Below, in pieces: positions 61,353-64,000 of a stretch of DNA of 64,000 nt. Numbering within the stretch: the first letter of the stretch is position 1; every line of letters begins with the position of its first letter. This DNA comes from Actinomadura macra NBRC 14102 (GTDB lineage Bacteria > Actinomycetota > Actinomycetes > Streptosporangiales > Streptosporangiaceae): contig NZ_BCQT01000004.1 of NCBI RefSeq assembly GCF_001552215.1, positions 434,001-498,000 on the forward strand. Reading direction: 5' to 3'. A program made the position numbers and the translations under genes. The notes beneath the pieces were generated by a model. The model saw nothing but the letters and a program-made list of their open reading frames with translations. It did not search any database and had not been told where the DNA came from.

Positions 61353-61740
61353 GCAACGCGGCAGGGTGGCAATCGTCAACGACCTTACCGACGATGGCTG
61401 TTGGATTGGAGCAAACAAAGCGGGCGAACCGGAAATGGAGGTGCTCGTCAAGGACCTTCAGGGGCCGGACGCCTCGCAGGGTGCGGAGTTCACGCACACG
61501 TTGGCCAGCCTCCTGCGCGGGCAGAAGATCATTGCCGAGAGGGTCGAGCCGCTGCGGGTGCGGGTGGCGAAGGAGGCGAACTCGCGCGGTGTGCACATCG
61601 AGTGCCGCCGCCGACCCGACGACGCTGACCGCTGGTGGTTCACCTGGGGTGGCGGCGTCTGGATGTGTGAAGCCGACAAACCGAACGACGCGGTGGTGCA
61701 GGTGAAGGCGGCGCCGCGCACGGTTGGGACACCCCGATGA
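61321..61740 (+). CDS. Small unknown protein, operon gene 3
   Basis: Unrecognised 139-aa protein. ATG with GAAAGGG upstream. Features: FTHTLASLLRGQKIIAERV then VHIECRRRPDDADRWWFTWG, the Cys-Arg ... Trp-rich motif seen in its neighbours and in the B-type proteins. The stop overlaps gene 4 (ATGA). Translation through the overlap with gene 2 indicates a co-regulated set. Confidence 0.65.
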   Translation: MTPANSGFPRKQRGRVAIVNDLTDDGCWIGANKAGEPEMEVLVKDLQGPDASQGAEFTHTLASLLRGQKIIAERVEPLRVRVAKEANSRGVHIECRRRPDDADRWWFTWGGGVWMCEADKPNDAVVQVKAAPRTVGTPR

Positions 61741-62060
61741 CGACGGAGGGCACGGGCCGGGGGCAGGCGGAGGGTTACCCCGTGGTGAAGCTCGGGCTCG
61801 TGGCGAAGGTCAACCACATCGACTCGGGCTCCTGGATGACTGCTCACTTCGCCGTGCTGCTGTCCGGCGCGAATGCCCGTGCGCTCGGCCGATGGGCGAA
61901 GGCCGGCTTCCTGTCCTCTCGACAGGAGAAGCCGGGCGCGCCCCTGCGGTACCTCAGACCCGAACTTGTGGTTCTTTCCGCGCTGCGTCCGGGGAAGGAA
62001 CCCCTCACGCTCTACATCGTGCGCCAGCACGTCCGCCAGAGGGACGGACAGGCGAAGTGA
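61737..62060 (+). CDS. Small unknown protein, operon gene 4
   Basis: Unrecognised 107-aa protein. KLGLVAKVNHIDSGSWMTAHF suggests a beta-rich start (quoted in two parts in effect: KLGLVAKVNH and SGSWMTAHF). The remainder is basic. It is coupled on both sides by 4-bp overlaps (ATGA, GTGA), so it is part of the operon. Function unknown. Confidence 0.6.
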   Translation: MTTEGTGRGQAEGYPVVKLGLVAKVNHIDSGSWMTAHFAVLLSGANARALGRWAKAGFLSSRQEKPGAPLRYLRPELVVLSALRPGKEPLTLYIVRQHVRQRDGQAK

Positions 62061-62470
62061 GCCACGGACCTGGCCCGATGGGCTACCAAGCGAGCACCCT
62101 CAGCATGAGTGCCGTGGCGGCAATAGCCTTCTACGACGAGTTGGAGAACCAGGGCATCAGGAAGACGCGGGCCGCGCTGATCGCCGCCTACGCGGAGGAG
62201 GCGGCTTGCCCAGCGCTGGGCGATGAGGTGATGCGTCCCGCTGACGAGGCCCTGACGATCGCGGTCGAGGTGGTGACGAGGGCGTTCGACAACGCCATGC
62301 GCGTGCACGGGGTGCCCGAACGGTCCATCGGCACCATCGCGGCCACGGTGCGCACGGACATCGAACAGGTGGTCGCCACGCACATCGACCGCCGCAGAAG
62401 ACTCAGCGAGTCACCCAGCGACGTCCCGGGTCAAGAGGGTGAGGCGGGTGAGGGGACCGAGACCGGCTGA
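62057..62470 (+). CDS. Small unknown helical protein, operon gene 5
   Basis: Unrecognised 137-aa protein, probably all-helical: MSAVAAIAFYDELENQGIRK, ALIAAYAEEAA, DEALTIAVEVVTRAFDNAM and ATVRTDIEQVVATHIDRR, then an acidic tail. GTG overlaps the gene 4 stop. Such a protein could be a scaffold or dimerising partner. Confidence 0.6.
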   Translation: MSHGPGPMGYQASTLSMSAVAAIAFYDELENQGIRKTRAALIAAYAEEAACPALGDEVMRPADEALTIAVEVVTRAFDNAMRVHGVPERSIGTIAATVRTDIEQVVATHIDRRRRLSESPSDVPGQEGEAGEGTETG

Positions 62471-62719
62471 CCTCTCAACGGAGCAGCCCACATGACGAGT
62501 ATGTCCGGCGGGCGTGGGGTTCTGGCGCCGCGCCTGTGGGGGCGGGGCCAGAGCCCCTACTAGCTCCCGGACGGGACAAGGACTCCCGGGGCACTCCCGC
62601 CCGGCCCGGCTCGGACCGACACTGGAAGGGTGAGCGCCCCGGCCCACCCCAGTACAGGCCCATCGGGGCGACCGAGCGCGGCGAGAGGCGTCGTGACCGA
62701 GTGACTCAGGAGCAGTCAC

Positions 62720-63265
62720 ATGACCGTCACGTTAGACATCGTCAACCAGCTCGGCAAGGACCCGCGCGAGCTGATCCCGGCCCCGGCGTTCACCCTCCTC
62801 GTGGAGGACTTCCGCAAGGCCACGCACGCCAGCCATGACTACTGTCAGCGCGTCGTCGCCCAGAACCTGGTCTTCCTCAAGGCGGTGGGCGACATCCGCC
62901 GCGCCGAGCGGCATGACCCCCGCAACTACATCCGCATCGTGCCCACGCCGCCGGCGGATGAGGCGTGGCACCTGAGCCTCCAGCGGACGGAAGTGTACGT
63001 TCCCATGAGCTACCTGTTCGCGCAGTCGTTCATCCACCACAGGCCGGTCATGGACGATGACATTCGCTCCGGCGCCGCCCTGGCCCGCACCATCCCGCAA
63101 CTCCACCAGACCGGCTACTTCGTCGATCCGGAGTTCTGGGACGGAGAGGCCGGGACGAGCTGCTGCCCACCCGAATGCAACGACCAGGGCGCCCGGGACT
63201 GGCGCACTCTGGTGGACTGGGGCGGGTTCCTACCCCAGGACACTCCGCTGACCATCCGTATCTGA
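62720..63265 (+). CDS. Unknown protein before the phosphotransferase gene
   Basis: Unrecognised 181-aa protein. ATG with CAGGAG upstream, 249 bp after gene 5. It contains IVNQLGKDPRELIPAPAF, a tryptophan- and tyrosine-rich middle (DEAWHLSLQRTEVYVPMSYL) and a cysteine-rich patch near the end (GTSCCPPECNDQ) that could bind metal. Context suggests it belongs with the downstream kinase-like gene. Confidence 0.7.
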   Translation: MTVTLDIVNQLGKDPRELIPAPAFTLLVEDFRKATHASHDYCQRVVAQNLVFLKAVGDIRRAERHDPRNYIRIVPTPPADEAWHLSLQRTEVYVPMSYLFAQSFIHHRPVMDDDIRSGAALARTIPQLHQTGYFVDPEFWDGEAGTSCCPPECNDQGARDWRTLVDWGGFLPQDTPLTIRI

Positions 63266-63282
63266 ACTGAAGAGGGGCGCGC

Positions 63283-64000
63283 GTGCGTACCGACTGGACC
63301 GACCTGCCCGAGGCTCTGCGAAGCGAGATCGAGGCCAAGACCGGCCCGATCGAGCGCATCGTCCCGGCTGCGCAGGGAAACCACGCCGACATCGCCGCCA
63401 CCCTGTTCACCAGCGGCGGGCCGGTCTTCATCAAGGCGGCCCGCAAGCTGGAGGACAGGGACGGTCCCGAGGTCATGTCGCTGCGCCGCGAAGCCTCCGT
63501 CAACCCCGCCGTGTCCGAGTTCGCCCCCCGGCTCCAGTGGCAGGCCGAGACCGGGGGGTGGCTCGCACTCGGGTTCGACCACGCGCAAGGGCGCCCCGCC
63601 GACTTCGCCCCAGGGTCACCCGACCTTGAGGTACTAGCCAAGACCATCAACACCATCCAGAACACCCCGTGCCCGGACGCGGTGCGGCTACTGGTCGAAC
63701 GGCGCTGGCAGAGGTTCGCCGACGACGTGACCCCGCTTGCGGGCAGCGCCCTGCTGCACACCGACCTGAACGAGGACAACTTCATCATCACCCCCGACGG
63801 CCGCGCCTACGTGGTGGACTGGGCGTTCGTGTCGCGCGGGACCGCCTGGCTGGAGCTGGCGTTGCTGATTCCCTGGCTGCTGAAGGCCGGGCATTCGCCG
63901 CAGGAAGCCGACGCATGGGTTCGTCAGTTCCCCTCGTGGGGCGCGGCCCCCGCCAGCGACATCGACCTGTTCACCGCAGCGTTCGCTGAGCAGTGGCGCA
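63283..64000 (+). CDS. Aminoglycoside-phosphotransferase-like kinase (3' end outside window)
   Basis: Partial APH-family protein, about 239 residues in the window. The catalytic loop LLHTDLNEDNFIITP and the metal-binding AYVVDWAF give the HxDxxxxN and D residues of the fold. The N-terminal nucleotide-binding lobe is seen as AQGNHADIAATLF and FIKAARKL. GTG with GAGGGG. Substrate unknown: many relatives phosphorylate small metabolites, not antibiotics. It starts 17 bp after the preceding gene. Confidence 0.85.
   Translation, partial: MRTDWTDLPEALRSEIEAKTGPIERIVPAAQGNHADIAATLFTSGGPVFIKAARKLEDRDGPEVMSLRREASVNPAVSEFAPRLQWQAETGGWLALGFDHAQGRPADFAPGSPDLEVLAKTINTIQNTPCPDAVRLLVERRWQRFADDVTPLAGSALLHTDLNEDNFIITPDGRAYVVDWAFVSRGTAWLELALLIPWLLKAGHSPQEADAWVRQFPSWGAAPASDIDLFTAAFAEQWR

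Noticed and set aside
1..64000. tRNA, rRNA, insertion sequences and phage structural genes
   Set aside because: None could be recognised by eye on either strand; no transposase or integrase motif was found.

Overview
The window reads as chromosomal DNA of a high-GC Gram-positive actinomycete. Genes use strongly GC-rich third positions and many GTG/TTG starts, and neighbours are often coupled by ATGA or GTGA overlaps. The content is typical of filamentous actinobacteria: a LysX-type lysyl-tRNA synthetase fused to an MprF-like module, PASTA-less Ser/Thr kinases, NarL/DesK two-component pairs, a sulfatase with its formylglycine-generating enzyme (FGE), and XRE and GntR small-protein loci. A Thermomonosporaceae member such as Actinomadura is a reasonable guess, but it is inference from gene style and no marker gene was compared.

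Layout. 0-2.2 kb: end of a sugar ABC importer (two permeases) with a ROK kinase. 2.3-7 kb: a secreted small protein, two medium-chain oxidoreductases and a tyrosinase. 7.2-9.6 kb: a deletion scar joining a truncated methyltransferase to a truncated MFS exporter, still preceded by an intact TetR gene with an ordered GTAC-box array. 9.7-12.8 kb: FGE and a Tat-exported sulfatase, with an AT-richer leader and a near-consensus promoter. 13-18.1 kb: an accessory block with an XRE regulator, two duplicated copies of a small-protein pair, direct repeats, an ABC-ATPase relic, an ECF-like sigma factor and a long amphipathic repeat protein. 18.3-22.2 kb: an ABC exporter under a SoxR-like promoter, a class-V aminotransferase and a CBS protein. 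22.4-30.3 kb: a D,D-carboxypeptidase, a TetR/GPH-transporter/PLP-lyase operon, a LysE exporter, a second TetR and GalE.

30.5-40.9 kb is an exopolysaccharide locus. It has a LuxR-type regulator, a Wzz-like chain-length protein, a DegT aminotransferase, a CapD-like protein lacking its catalytic lysine, a GT4 glycosyltransferase, a single reading frame carrying both a Wzy-like ligase/polymerase and a Wzx-like flippase, an initiating phosphoglycosyl transferase with a PLHAP repeat tail, and a membrane-anchored glycosidase-like protein. 41-50.7 kb holds a metallo-beta-lactamase/Rieske protein, two two-component systems, a P450 with apparent internal deletions, an esterase beside an inactive-looking paralogue, and a stand-alone receiver. 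50.7-59.3 kb holds three tandem Ser/Thr kinases facing LysX. 59.5-64 kb is a GntR gene divergent from an overlapping operon of small unknown proteins that runs into an aminoglycoside-phosphotransferase-like gene cut by the window end.

Best candidates for something undescribed are the small-protein modules at 13-15 kb (XRE) and 60-62 kb (GntR), which appear to share a C-terminal motif; the sigma-factor/repeat-protein unit at 16.6-18.1 kb; and the Wzy-Wzx fusion.
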